Source of the DNA: Brevundimonas sp. AAP58
GTDB taxonomy: Bacteria > Pseudomonadota > Alphaproteobacteria > Caulobacterales > Caulobacteraceae
DNA: 59,026 bases
Assembly: GCF_001295975.1 (NCBI RefSeq)
Contig: NZ_LJHU01000074.1
Span: 1 to 59,026, forward strand
Direction of reading: 5' to 3'
A program made the position numbers and the translations under genes. This document shows, piece by piece, positions 1-7,086 of the stretch (its first letter is position 1; the number at the start of each line of letters is the position of its first letter). A model generated the notes under the pieces. The model searched no databases, was not told the DNA's origin, and saw only the letters and a program-made list of their open reading frames with translations.

Positions 1-1
1 T

Positions 2-838
2 TTGGCCAATGACGAGGCGGCCGTCGCCGCCGCCGTGTTGCGCGCCTCGACCGTCCTGACCGACGACGACCTGCTTGGTGTCGTCCGCACCAAGGGCCAG
101 GATCATCTGAAGGCCGTCTCCGAACGCGCCACGGTGTCCGAGGCCGTGTCCGACGTCATCGTCGAACGCGGCGACGACGACACCCTGGGCAGCCTGCTCC
201 GGAACGACGGAGCCCGCCTCTCGCGTGCCGCCAGCGAGACGGCGGTCGAACGCGCAAAGGCCAATCCCGCGCTGCACGAAGCCACGGTCCAGCGACAGAG
301 CCTGCCCCCGGATCTGCTGAACGACATGTATTTCGTCGTCGAGGCCCGCCTGCGCCAGCGCATCCTGGACCAGAACGCCTCGATGGATCCGGCGCTGCTG
401 GAAAGCGCGCTCGCCGCCGGCCGGACCCGCGTCGCCACCGATGACGGGGCCCTGCCGCCCGACTACGTCGAATGCTACGCCTACGTTGAGGAGCTGAAGG
501 CCGCGAACCAGCTGACCCCGACGATGCTGGCGCGGTTCCTGCGTTCAGGCAGCCGCACGTCCTTCCTGATCGCGCTGGCCCAGCTGGCGGACATCGACTT
601 CCACACCGCCCAGTCGATCGTCGAGAAGAAGGAGCTGGATGCACTCGCCGTCGTCTGCAAGGCGGCGGACCTGGACCGCGCCCTGTTCCTGACCTTCGCC
701 GTGGTGATCCTCAACGCCGAGGAGAACGCCATGGGCAAGGCCCACAGCTACGCCAAGATGTATGCCGAGCTGCAGCGGGACGCGGCGCTGCGCACCCTGC
801 GGTTCTGGCGCCTGAGGCGCGGGGCCGAGGCGGCCTGA
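2..838 (+). CDS. DUF2336 domain protein, 5'-truncated by the window edge
   Basis: The reading frame is open to the first base of the window, so only the C-terminal 278 residues are visible. The TTG at position 2 is probably not the true start. The sequence is largely alpha-helical, rich in Ala, Leu, Asp and Arg. It ends in a Trp/Arg-rich tail that resembles the C-terminal part of the complete DUF2336 protein at 1622-2839 (shared pattern of a long helix followed by a Leu-Arg-x-Trp segment). DUF2336 proteins are common in Caulobacterales and other Alphaproteobacteria, and their biochemical role is not established. No catalytic motif, signal peptide or membrane segment is visible. It faces mucR convergently across a palindromic repeat. 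The family call is by recognition and is fairly sure; the function is unknown. Confidence 0.75.
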   Translation: MANDEAAVAAAVLRASTVLTDDDLLGVVRTKGQDHLKAVSERATVSEAVSDVIVERGDDDTLGSLLRNDGARLSRAASETAVERAKANPALHEATVQRQSLPPDLLNDMYFVVEARLRQRILDQNASMDPALLESALAAGRTRVATDDGALPPDYVECYAYVEELKAANQLTPTMLARFLRSGSRTSFLIALAQLADIDFHTAQSIVEKKELDALAVVCKAADLDRALFLTFAVVILNAEENAMGKAHSYAKMYAELQRDAALRTLRFWRLRRGAEAA

Positions 839-842
839 CCTC

Positions 843-1008
843 ATCCTCCCCCGGAGCAAGGCGAACGGGGGCTTGCGGTCGGCTCGTATACGAGCCGATC
901 CTCAAGGACCGCGAAGCGGTGGAGGGGGCGGCTCCAGACACGGTGCGCGCGTCCGCCCCCTCCACCAGCCTTCGGCTGGTCCCCCTCCCCCGCGATGCGT
1001 GGGAGGAT
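843..1008. repeat. Intergenic palindromic repeat, family A copy 1
   Basis: This gene-free stretch begins with ATCCTCCCCC and ends with GGGAGGAT, so its ends are inverted relative to each other. Internally, GGAGGGGGCGG near 921 pairs with the CCGCCCCCTCC region near 954. It shares the phrase GACCGCGAAGC-GTGGAGGGGG with the element at 55409-55540, so the two are members of one dispersed family. It lies between the convergent DUF2336 gene and mucR, where it could fold into long hairpins in either transcript and act as a bidirectional terminator. Confidence 0.7.
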
Positions 1009-1018
1009 TTCGTGAAAC

Positions 1019-1465
1019 CTACTTCTTCGCGACGCGACCGGCGCGGGCGGGTTTGCGGCCGCCCTGGCCGAGCCCCATCTGCTTGGCCAGCTCCGAGCGG
1101 GCCTTGGCATAGTTCGGGGCGACCATCGGATAGTCTTTCGGCAGACCCCACTTGGCGCGGTATTCCTCGGGGCTCATGTCGTACTTGGTGCGCAGATGGC
1201 GCTTCAACGACTTGAACTTGCGGCCATCTTCCAGACAGATCAGGTAATCAGGGCTGATCGACTTGCGGATCGGCACGGCCGGCTCCTTGGGCTCCGGTGC
1301 CGCCTCGACAACGCCGGTCGAAACCGTGCTGAGCGCCGCGTGGATGTTGGAGATCAGGCTCGGCAGTTCAGCAGCGGCGACGGTGTTGTTGCCGACATAG
1401 GCCGACACGATGTCCGCCGTCATTTCCAGCAGCTCGGAGCGGTCTTCAGGTCTTGAGGCGTCCAC
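1019..1465 (-). CDS. mucR: MucR/Ros-family transcriptional regulator
   Basis: MucR/Ros proteins are small nucleoid-associated regulators that bind AT-rich promoters and control surface polysaccharide, motility and cell-cycle genes in Alphaproteobacteria. The conserved N-terminal helix ([15 protein letters not shown]) supports oligomerisation. The DNA-binding core around residues 85-115 reads C-x2-D-x9-H-x4-Y. Two of the four zinc ligands of Ros (the second Cys-type position and the last His) are thus Asp and Tyr, as in the zinc-free members known from rhizobia. The tail is Lys/Arg-rich. I chose the GTG at 1465 (148 aa) because AAGGAA lies about 7 nt upstream and homologues begin near here; the frame is open for another 31 codons. 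Upstream lie 156 bp of comparatively AT-rich DNA, a plausible target for self-regulation. Confidence 0.9.
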   Translation of the reverse strand: MDASRPEDRSELLEMTADIVSAYVGNNTVAAAELPSLISNIHAALSTVSTGVVEAAPEPKEPAVPIRKSISPDYLICLEDGRKFKSLKRHLRTKYDMSPEEYRAKWGLPKDYPMVAPNYAKARSELAKQMGLGQGGRKPARAGRVAKK

Positions 1466-1621
1466 GGGTGTTTCCTTATCTTTGACTGTTCGCGCTTCGG
1501 CGATCGAGACTCGCGCTGATAATGATGTTCGCGCTTCAAGGCAAATGCTTTGAGACAACAGCTCAGCGGGCCGCGCTTTACGATCCCGTTCCGCGTTTAC
1601 TGTGTTGACGAGCGTGCGCGA

Positions 1622-2839
1622 TCAGCGGCCGAAGTCTTCCGCCAGGGCCATCATCGCGGCCCGTTCAGGCGCAGAGTATTGATCCAGCGCCTCTTCATCC
1701 CCCTCACGGATCGCCTTCATCAACGCCGGTGACATGGCCGAGGACAGGGACCAGTTCCAGTATCGGAGCACGGTCTGGGCCCGGTCTACGGCCAGCATCT
1801 CGTAGATCATCTGGACGCGCGTCCAGTCGGGATGCGGTTGTCCGGTCGAATCGACCAGAGGGCGCCGCACGGACCGCCAGAGGTTTTCAAGATCGACGCG
1901 CGACATGCCCGTAGCCTTGCTCAGAATGGCCAGGGGCTCACCGCCGAGATCGCCCATGATCTTGGCGCCGGTCAGGGGCTTGATGCCCGCCAGATAGGCC
2001 ATCTCCGCCGCCAACCCGGGGCTGAGGCCCTCCTTGGCCGCCACGGCGACGGCATGCTCGAGACTGTCGTAGGGGCTCTTCTCGATGGCCGCGCGATTCC
2101 TTTGCCGGCGCTCGATGAACTGCAGGGCCTTGCGGGCCACGGGGTCCTGCCAGTTTTCCTCGGCGGCCATGGCGAAGACGTCCTCGGATACCTCCTGCAG
2201 GACTTCCCGCGACACGGCGAAGCGCTGCAGGATGGTCCTGCGATCCTCTGGTCCGCACCACCAGAACATGACGTAGGCACCCGAGGGCCGGAGCTCGGGT
2301 CGCCGCAACAGGTGTTCGCACAGCTCTGGCGCGGTGCGGCTCAGGCTGACGATGGCCTCGATGCCGGACTGCGACAGCTTCGCCGTCGTGTTCCTGAGCA
2401 GGGACTGGATCACGGCCGGTTCGTCGAACGCGATCAGGCTCTCGGTCACGACCTCGGACAGTCCGCGACGACTGGCCATCAGGAAGCGATGCTCCGGTCC
2501 GGTATCGGCGGCGCAGGCGCACAGGTCGGCGTCGTTGAGCGCCGCGCACCCTTCGATCAGCGGGCCTGCGATCTCGGTATCGTCGCGCAGAAGCATGCGC
2601 GTCAGGCTGTTGGGCAGTTCGGCCAGCGGCGTCAGCCGGACCGCCACGCGCTTTCTCTCCTGCGGCGAGGCCAGGCGCAGCATCTCGACCAGAAGATCGC
2701 CGGTCACCGCGCGCTCGAACGCGTTCACCCGGCTGGCCGGCAGGGACACGACATCGGCCAGTCGCTTCAGCAGCGCATGGCGCGCGCGAAACTGGGCTTT
2801 CGCAGCCTCTGGGGGCGGGACGGACGCCGGTTCGGACAT
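1622..2839 (-). CDS. DUF2336 domain protein
   Basis: Complete 405-residue helical protein of the DUF2336 family, in the same family as the truncated gene at the left edge. It has an Ala/Arg-rich N-terminus, repeated short helices through residues 40-330, and the family's C-terminal pattern (a Leu-rich helix, then VLRYWNW). It lacks a signal peptide and membrane segments, so it is probably cytoplasmic. Two Cys residues in an LCACA segment near residue 110 are not conserved enough in the family for me to assign a role. The ATG start has no strong ribosome binding site but matches the start of similar proteins. It is transcribed in the same direction as mucR, 156 bp upstream of the mucR start. 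Family call confident, function unknown. Confidence 0.8.
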   Translation of the reverse strand: MSEPASVPPPEAAKAQFRARHALLKRLADVVSLPASRVNAFERAVTGDLLVEMLRLASPQERKRVAVRLTPLAELPNSLTRMLLRDDTEIAGPLIEGCAALNDADLCACAADTGPEHRFLMASRRGLSEVVTESLIAFDEPAVIQSLLRNTTAKLSQSGIEAIVSLSRTAPELCEHLLRRPELRPSGAYVMFWWCGPEDRRTILQRFAVSREVLQEVSEDVFAMAAEENWQDPVARKALQFIERRQRNRAAIEKSPYDSLEHAVAVAAKEGLSPGLAAEMAYLAGIKPLTGAKIMGDLGGEPLAILSKATGMSRVDLENLWRSVRRPLVDSTGQPHPDWTRVQMIYEMLAVDRAQTVLRYWNWSLSSAMSPALMKAIREGDEEALDQYSAPERAAMMALAEDFGR

Positions 2840-2884
2840 GTCGGACCAGAGGGTACGGCCGACCGGGTTAACCGCGCGTGACGC

Positions 2885-3868
2885 TCAGTTGAAAGCCCCC
2901 CATGCGGCGGCGCTGTCATCAGTCAGGGCGAACTCGGCCTCGACGGGTCCCGCCACGCGAAAGGTCAGGGTCAGACGAACCTTGCCGTCGCTCGCCGCTG
3001 TCGGGTCATAGCCGATCAACATGAAGTGCAGCGGACTGCCGGGTCGCACATCCAGCTCGCCCCGGGCAGGCACGGTCCAGACGGCGTCAGACACCATGCT
3101 GGGCCGTTCGCCGGACCGGTCGATGCGGTGCAGTTCGACCCTCTGGGCGCAGGCGCAGGACACGGCGATCAGTTCGTCATCGACCGGGTCGCCGTTGCGG
3201 ATGCGGACATAGGCGGCGACGTCCTGACCGGTCTCCTCGACGTGGCGCAGGATGCGACGGGTCAGGTCCAGCGGGCCGGCGGAGGCCGGGGCCTCGCGCG
3301 CCGGAGCCGCGCCGAGCGCCGGCATCACGGGCGTGGCCGAGGCGTCCTCGCGATAGTCGAAGCCGCCCTGTTCGACCCAGGCCCCGTCCACCTCGCGCGA
3401 GGTTCGGGTGCGGTGAACGCCGTCCGGGCCCATCGTCATCGTCGAGCGCAGGGTGGTGAAGCCGTCCAGGCCATGCACCGTCTCCTCCGCCTCGAAAGCT
3501 CCGGGGCCGGTCGGCCGCATGATGCCGGAGGTGTGGAAGCCGCCGGTGGTGAAGTAGTGGAAGGCATAGGCCCCGCTGTCGCGATCGCGGAAGATCAGGG
3601 TCTCGCCCGCATAGGCCCCGCCCGCCACCGAATGGACCACCCGCAGGGCGTGGCCGCCGATGGCCCAGTCCCAGCGCTGGATGTCCTCGACCGCATTCGG
3701 GCCCGTGCCCGTCCCGCGCCAGGTTCTGCCAACCAGATGCTCGAAGGGGGCGTAGGCCGCCCGGCCCGAGCCCGGCGCGGGCAGTTCGGCCACCTGGGCG
3801 AAGACGGGAAGCGCGGGTCCGGCCGCCAGCAGCGACAGGGCGAAAGCGGCGATCAGGCGAACCCTCAT
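2885..3868 (-). CDS. Secreted DUF1579-like domain fused to a PCu(A)C copper-chaperone domain
   Basis: This 327-residue protein starts with a clear signal peptide (about residues 1-24, ending FAQ), so it should act in the periplasm or outside the cell. Residues about 40-175 resemble small beta-barrel domains of the DUF1579/lipocalin-like type (LVGRTWRGTG, GGHALRVVHSV). Residues about 215-318 match the PCu(A)C family, periplasmic Cu(I) chaperones that deliver copper to cytochrome oxidase. The copper ligands are present: His247, Met258 ten residues further on, then His281-x-Met283, close to the family pattern H-x10-M-x21-H-x-M. Free-standing PCu(A)C proteins are about 150 aa, so this two-domain architecture is unusual. 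It is the last gene of a three-gene unit, 10 nt after the tetR stop; the tetR TGA sits at its Shine-Dalgarno. Domain call on the C-terminus is firm, on the N-terminus tentative. Confidence 0.75.
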   Translation of the reverse strand: MRVRLIAAFALSLLAAGPALPVFAQVAELPAPGSGRAAYAPFEHLVGRTWRGTGTGPNAVEDIQRWDWAIGGHALRVVHSVAGGAYAGETLIFRDRDSGAYAFHYFTTGGFHTSGIMRPTGPGAFEAEETVHGLDGFTTLRSTMTMGPDGVHRTRTSREVDGAWVEQGGFDYREDASATPVMPALGAAPAREAPASAGPLDLTRRILRHVEETGQDVAAYVRIRNGDPVDDELIAVSCACAQRVELHRIDRSGERPSMVSDAVWTVPARGELDVRPGSPLHFMLIGYDPTAASDGKVRLTLTFRVAGPVEAEFALTDDSAAAWGAFN

Positions 3869-3878
3869 CAGACCCTCC

Positions 3879-4499
3879 TCAGGCGATCTCGGGCCGGCGC
3901 GCGGCGCGGGCCAGCAGCATGTCGAAATGGTCGCGCAGCATGGCCACGCCCCGGTCGAAGTAGGCGACGTCGCGATAGGTGCGGGCCTGCATGACGCCCC
4001 CCTCCATCGTCGTCAGGACGAACTCGGCGAGCGCCCGGCGGTCCAGATCGGCCGGCAGGCGATCGCCCGCGGCGTCCAGGCATTCGCGCACAGCCTCGGC
4101 CCAGTTGGTGAAGTTGATGGCCAGGAGGTCGCGCACCACCGGATCAGCCTCGTGCAGCTCCAGCGCCAGCGAGCCGATCGGGCAGCCGAAGGTGTGGTCG
4201 GTCTCCACGATCATCCAGTGATAGCGATCCAGCAGGGCAAAGATCCGCTCGATGGGGTCGTCCACCCCCTCCCAAGCCAGGTCGAGCAGGTTCTCGCGGA
4301 TGCCGTCGCGGTACCACTCCAGCACGGCAACCAGGACGTCCTGCTTGCCGGGAAAGACGTGATACAGGCTGCCCGCGTTCAGCTGGGTCCGGCTCAGGAT
4401 GTCGGCGATGGACGTCGAATTGTAGCCCTTGGCGAAGAACAGCTCCATGGCGGCCATGACGATGCGGCTCCGGACGTCCTGACGTTCCTTGGGGCTCAT
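3879..4499 (-). CDS. TetR/AcrR-family transcriptional regulator
   Basis: The protein has 206 residues, typical for TetR repressors. Residues about 10-55 form the helix-turn-helix domain (FFAKGYNSTSIADILSRT, then LYHVFPGKQDVL). The C-terminal ligand-binding domain contains FGCPIGSLALEL, a phrase seen in the YxaF/AcuR-like TetR branch; its Cys could sense a thiol-reactive compound, but this is inference. The start ATG overlaps the stop of the upstream DUF4287/DUF5655 gene (ATGA), and the downstream PCu(A)C gene follows after 10 nt. Two near-identical palindromes before the first gene (5077-5127) are the obvious targets, so the unit is probably self-repressed and induced by an unknown ligand. 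Confidence 0.9.
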   Translation of the reverse strand: MSPKERQDVRSRIVMAAMELFFAKGYNSTSIADILSRTQLNAGSLYHVFPGKQDVLVAVLEWYRDGIRENLLDLAWEGVDDPIERIFALLDRYHWMIVETDHTFGCPIGSLALELHEADPVVRDLLAINFTNWAEAVRECLDAAGDRLPADLDRRALAEFVLTTMEGGVMQARTYRDVAYFDRGVAMLRDHFDMLLARAARRPEIA

Positions 4500-5053
4500 G
4501 CCGCCTCCCAGGCGCGGCGCAGCCAGCCCTCCACTTCGGCGTCGACCTCCTCGGCCGAGGCGATGCGGACCCGGTGGGTGACCATGGCGTTCCAGGACCC
4601 GGCCTTCTCCAGCCGCCCCTCGGGCTCGACGCCCTTCAGATTCAGTCCGACGTCCAGCCGGTCCTTGGTCGAGGGCTGCAGCAGGGCGAACTGCTTGGAG
4701 CGGCGCAAGCTGACGTAGCCCTTCTTGGGCGCGAACTCGACCTCGCCCAGCGAGGCCACGAAGGCAGCGGCCTTGTCATAGACGGGCCGCATGGCCGCCT
4801 TGGGTCCGGCGAACATGGCCGCCATCAGGTCGTCGTCGGCATGGGAGCCGGCGTCGGACGCCAGGGTCTTGTGCGCGACCAGATTGGCATAGCCGTGGGT
4901 GAGGCCGTGATCGGACTTCAGCCAGGCGACGATCTGGCCGTGCTTGGCGGGACCGCTGGCGCGGGTCAGGCCGACCCAGTCGTCCAGCGACTTGCCGGTC
5001 TTGTCCTTCAGATTGGCGATCATGGTCGCCAGCTCGGCCTGCGGGTCCGCCAT
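4496..5053 (-). CDS. DUF4287 + DUF5655 domain protein
   Basis: The 185-residue product has an N-terminal DUF4287 domain (about 1-65, with the family phrases GKSLDDWV and HGQIVAWLKSDHGLTHGYANLVAHKTL) and a C-terminal DUF5655-like domain (about 90-180, with KKGYVSLRRSKQFALLQPSTKDRLDVGLNLKG). Such proteins are widespread and uncharacterised; DUF5655 resembles small DUF1801-like alpha/beta folds. It is cytoplasmic, with no signal peptide. I chose the ATG at 5053 rather than the ORF's upstream ATG because GGGAGG lies 5 nt before it and the upstream codons would cover the promoter and the first operator. It is first in the operon with tetR (4-nt overlap) and the PCu(A)C fusion gene. Confidence 0.8.
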   Translation of the reverse strand: MADPQAELATMIANLKDKTGKSLDDWVGLTRASGPAKHGQIVAWLKSDHGLTHGYANLVAHKTLASDAGSHADDDLMAAMFAGPKAAMRPVYDKAAAFVASLGEVEFAPKKGYVSLRRSKQFALLQPSTKDRLDVGLNLKGVEPEGRLEKAGSWNAMVTHRVRIASAEEVDAEVEGWLRRAWEAA

Positions 5054-5076
5054 GCCGTCCTCCCTTGTCCCGACCA

Positions 5077-5127
5077 TTGAACGCTCGTTCAAGTCGGGGA
5101 GTCAAGGATATTTGAATGGACGTTCAA
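5077..5127 (-). promoter_or_regulatory. Two TetR-type operators over the operon promoter
   Basis: Site 1 (5077-5092) is TTGAACG-CT-CGTTCAA, a perfect 7-2-7 palindrome. Site 2 (5112-5127) is TTGAATG-GA-CGTTCAA, with one arm mismatch. Their centres are 35 bp apart. On the minus strand, TTGACT at 5105-5100 and TTCAAT at 5081-5076, spaced by 18 bp, form a plausible sigma-70 promoter, so site 1 covers the -10 box and site 2 lies just upstream of the -35. This placement fits repression by the TetR protein encoded in the operon. That this protein binds here is inference from position and symmetry. Confidence 0.75.
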
Positions 5128-5212
5128 GGGACGTCGGCGACACCGCTGGGGCTTGACCCCTCCCGCACAGCCCACAGTATCGCTGTTCCCTCTTCCCTCG
5201 ACCGAGCGCCCC

Positions 5213-5947
5213 ATGACGGAAACACCGGACACGCCGAGGTCACCCAGCCGCGAGCCAGAGGCTGGACTGCATCATCTGAGCGAGGACGCGACCGGCTTCG
5301 GTCAGCGCGAGCTGCGGACCCTGAGGGACGCCTTCGTCAAGCCGTCGGCCATGCTGGACGCCTATATGGCGTTGGGGCCCAGCGGAGGCGGGGTCTATGC
5401 GCGCCCTTTGCGCTTCTACCTGACCCTGTGCGGCGTTCTGATGCTGCAGCTGTTCCTCATGGGCGGGACGACCATCATGTTCGCCGGCCTGCCCCCCGAG
5501 GCGCTGGACCCGCTGATCGCCCAATCCGGCAAGAGCCGGGACGCCTTCCTCGCCGACGCGGACAACTGGATGTCGCTGGTTCTGGTGCCGCTGAACGCCC
5601 TGTTCTATGCGCTTGTCTCGGCTCCGCTGCTGCGGTGGTGGGACGCCGCCGATCTGGGTTGGCGCAAGTCGTTCCGGGCGACCTTTCACTATCTGAACGT
5701 CTGGACCCTGCCCTTCATCCCGATCGGCTTTCTCGCCTATATGCCGTCCACGGCGGTCTGGTCCTCCCTGGGGATGCTGATCCTGGGGTTCATCGCCTTT
5801 CTGAGGGTGGGCAAGGGCCGGTGGTACCGGACCCTGCCGGGTGGCCTGGTCAAGGCCGCCGTAATCACCTTCGTGACCTTCATTGCCAGCCTGATCGCGA
5901 CCTTTCCCCTGATGGCGGTGGGCCTGGCAGGCGGCTTCTGGGGTTGA
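5213..5947 (+). CDS. Multi-spanning membrane protein of unknown function
   Basis: The 244-residue product has a hydrophilic N-terminus of about 70 residues (acidic and Pro-rich, then a helix RELRTLRDAFVKPSAMLDAYM) followed by about five hydrophobic segments (near residues 85-110, 140-160, 170-195, 200-218 and 222-243). The pattern of a short cytosolic head and a five-helix membrane body occurs in Caulobacterales proteins of no known role. I used the ATG at 5213; an upstream in-frame ATG at 5153 would add 20 residues that look non-coding and lie close to the operators at 5077-5127. It is transcribed away from the TetR unit and converges with cysK (3 nt between stops). Confidence 0.65.
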   Translation: MTETPDTPRSPSREPEAGLHHLSEDATGFGQRELRTLRDAFVKPSAMLDAYMALGPSGGGVYARPLRFYLTLCGVLMLQLFLMGGTTIMFAGLPPEALDPLIAQSGKSRDAFLADADNWMSLVLVPLNALFYALVSAPLLRWWDAADLGWRKSFRATFHYLNVWTLPFIPIGFLAYMPSTAVWSSLGMLILGFIAFLRVGKGRWYRTLPGGLVKAAVITFVTFIASLIATFPLMAVGLAGGFWG

Positions 5948-5950
5948 GCC

Positions 5951-6928
5951 TCAGAGCCCCTCGAACAGGGCCGTGGACAGATACCGCTCCGCGAAGCTGG
6001 GGATGATCACGACGATGGTCTTGCCCGCGTTCTCGTCCAGCGCCGCCTGACGGAAGCCGGCGACGAGGGCGGCGCCCGAGCTGATGCCGACGGGGATGCC
6101 CTCGACCCGGGCGACCTTCCTGGCCATGTCGAAGGCGTCCTCGTTGGAGACCTGCTCCACCCCGTCGATGACCGAACGGTCGACCACGGCTGGGACGAAG
6201 CCCGCGCCGATGCCCTGGATCTTGTGCGGCCCGGGCTCTCCCCCCGACAGGACCGGCGAGGCGGTGGGCTCCACCGCGATCATCTTCAGCCCCGGTTTGC
6301 GCGCCCTCAGCACCTGGCCGACGCCGGTGATGGTGCCGCCGGTGCCGACGCCGGAGATGACGATGTCGACGGCGCCCGCCGTATCGTTCCAGATCTCTTC
6401 CGCCGTGGTCGAGCGATGGATGGCCGGGTTGGCGGGGTTCTCGAACTGGCTGGGGCTGACCGCGCCCGGCGTGCGTTCCAGAAGCTCGTTGGCCATGGCG
6501 ATGGCCCCCTTCATGCCCTTTTCGGCCGGCGTCAGGACCAGCTCGGCGCCGAGCAGGGCCAGCATCTTGCGACGTTCAATGGACATGCTTTCGGGCATGA
6601 CCAGGATGAGCCGATAGCCCTTGGCGGCCGCGACGAAGGCGAGCGCGATGCCGGTGTTGCCGCTGGTCGGCTCGATCAGGACGCCGCCGGGCTGGATACG
6701 GCCGTCCGCCTCCAGCGCCTCGATCATGGCGACCCCGATCCGGTCCTTGACCGAGGCAATCGGGTTGAAGAACTCCAGCTTGGCCAGCACCGTCGCCTTG
6801 GGGCTCAGCTCGGCGGACAGCCGGGGCAGGCCGACGATCGGCGTGTCGCCGATGGTGTCCAGGATGGAGCCATAGACCTTGCCCCGGCCAGAGGTGGATC
6901 GGGCGGCGGCGGGGGCGGCGTCGGACAT
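5951..6928 (-). CDS. cysK: Cysteine synthase A (O-acetylserine sulfhydrylase)
   Basis: Pyridoxal-phosphate enzyme that makes L-cysteine from O-acetylserine and sulfide, the last step of assimilatory cysteine synthesis. The 325-residue protein shows the fold-type II hallmarks in order: the PLP lysine in [11 protein letters not shown], the substrate loop PTSGNTG, the phosphate-binding [10 protein letters not shown], and the C-terminal GISSGAA. The open frame extends upstream to 7030, but I start at the ATG at 6928 (MSDAAPAAA) because the extension is Arg/Phe-rich and unlike CysK N-termini. No cysE or cys regulator is adjacent. It diverges from the hybrid kinase gene across about 160 bp. Length and motifs are ordinary for the family. 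Confidence 0.93.
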   Translation of the reverse strand: MSDAAPAAARSTSGRGKVYGSILDTIGDTPIVGLPRLSAELSPKATVLAKLEFFNPIASVKDRIGVAMIEALEADGRIQPGGVLIEPTSGNTGIALAFVAAAKGYRLILVMPESMSIERRKMLALLGAELVLTPAEKGMKGAIAMANELLERTPGAVSPSQFENPANPAIHRSTTAEEIWNDTAGAVDIVISGVGTGGTITGVGQVLRARKPGLKMIAVEPTASPVLSGGEPGPHKIQGIGAGFVPAVVDRSVIDGVEQVSNEDAFDMARKVARVEGIPVGISSGAALVAGFRQAALDENAGKTIVVIIPSFAERYLSTALFEGL

Positions 6929-7086
6929 GGGGAAGGGCTCCGGCAGAGACGAGAAATCGGGTGCGAACAGTCTGAAACGTCTGAAATCCAACGCCCGGAG
7001 CCTGTTCCGGACGGCGGCTCGACAGGACATAGGGTTGTCGCCACAGGGCGCAACCGCGCCGTTGAACCATTCTGGCCGGCTCGCGT

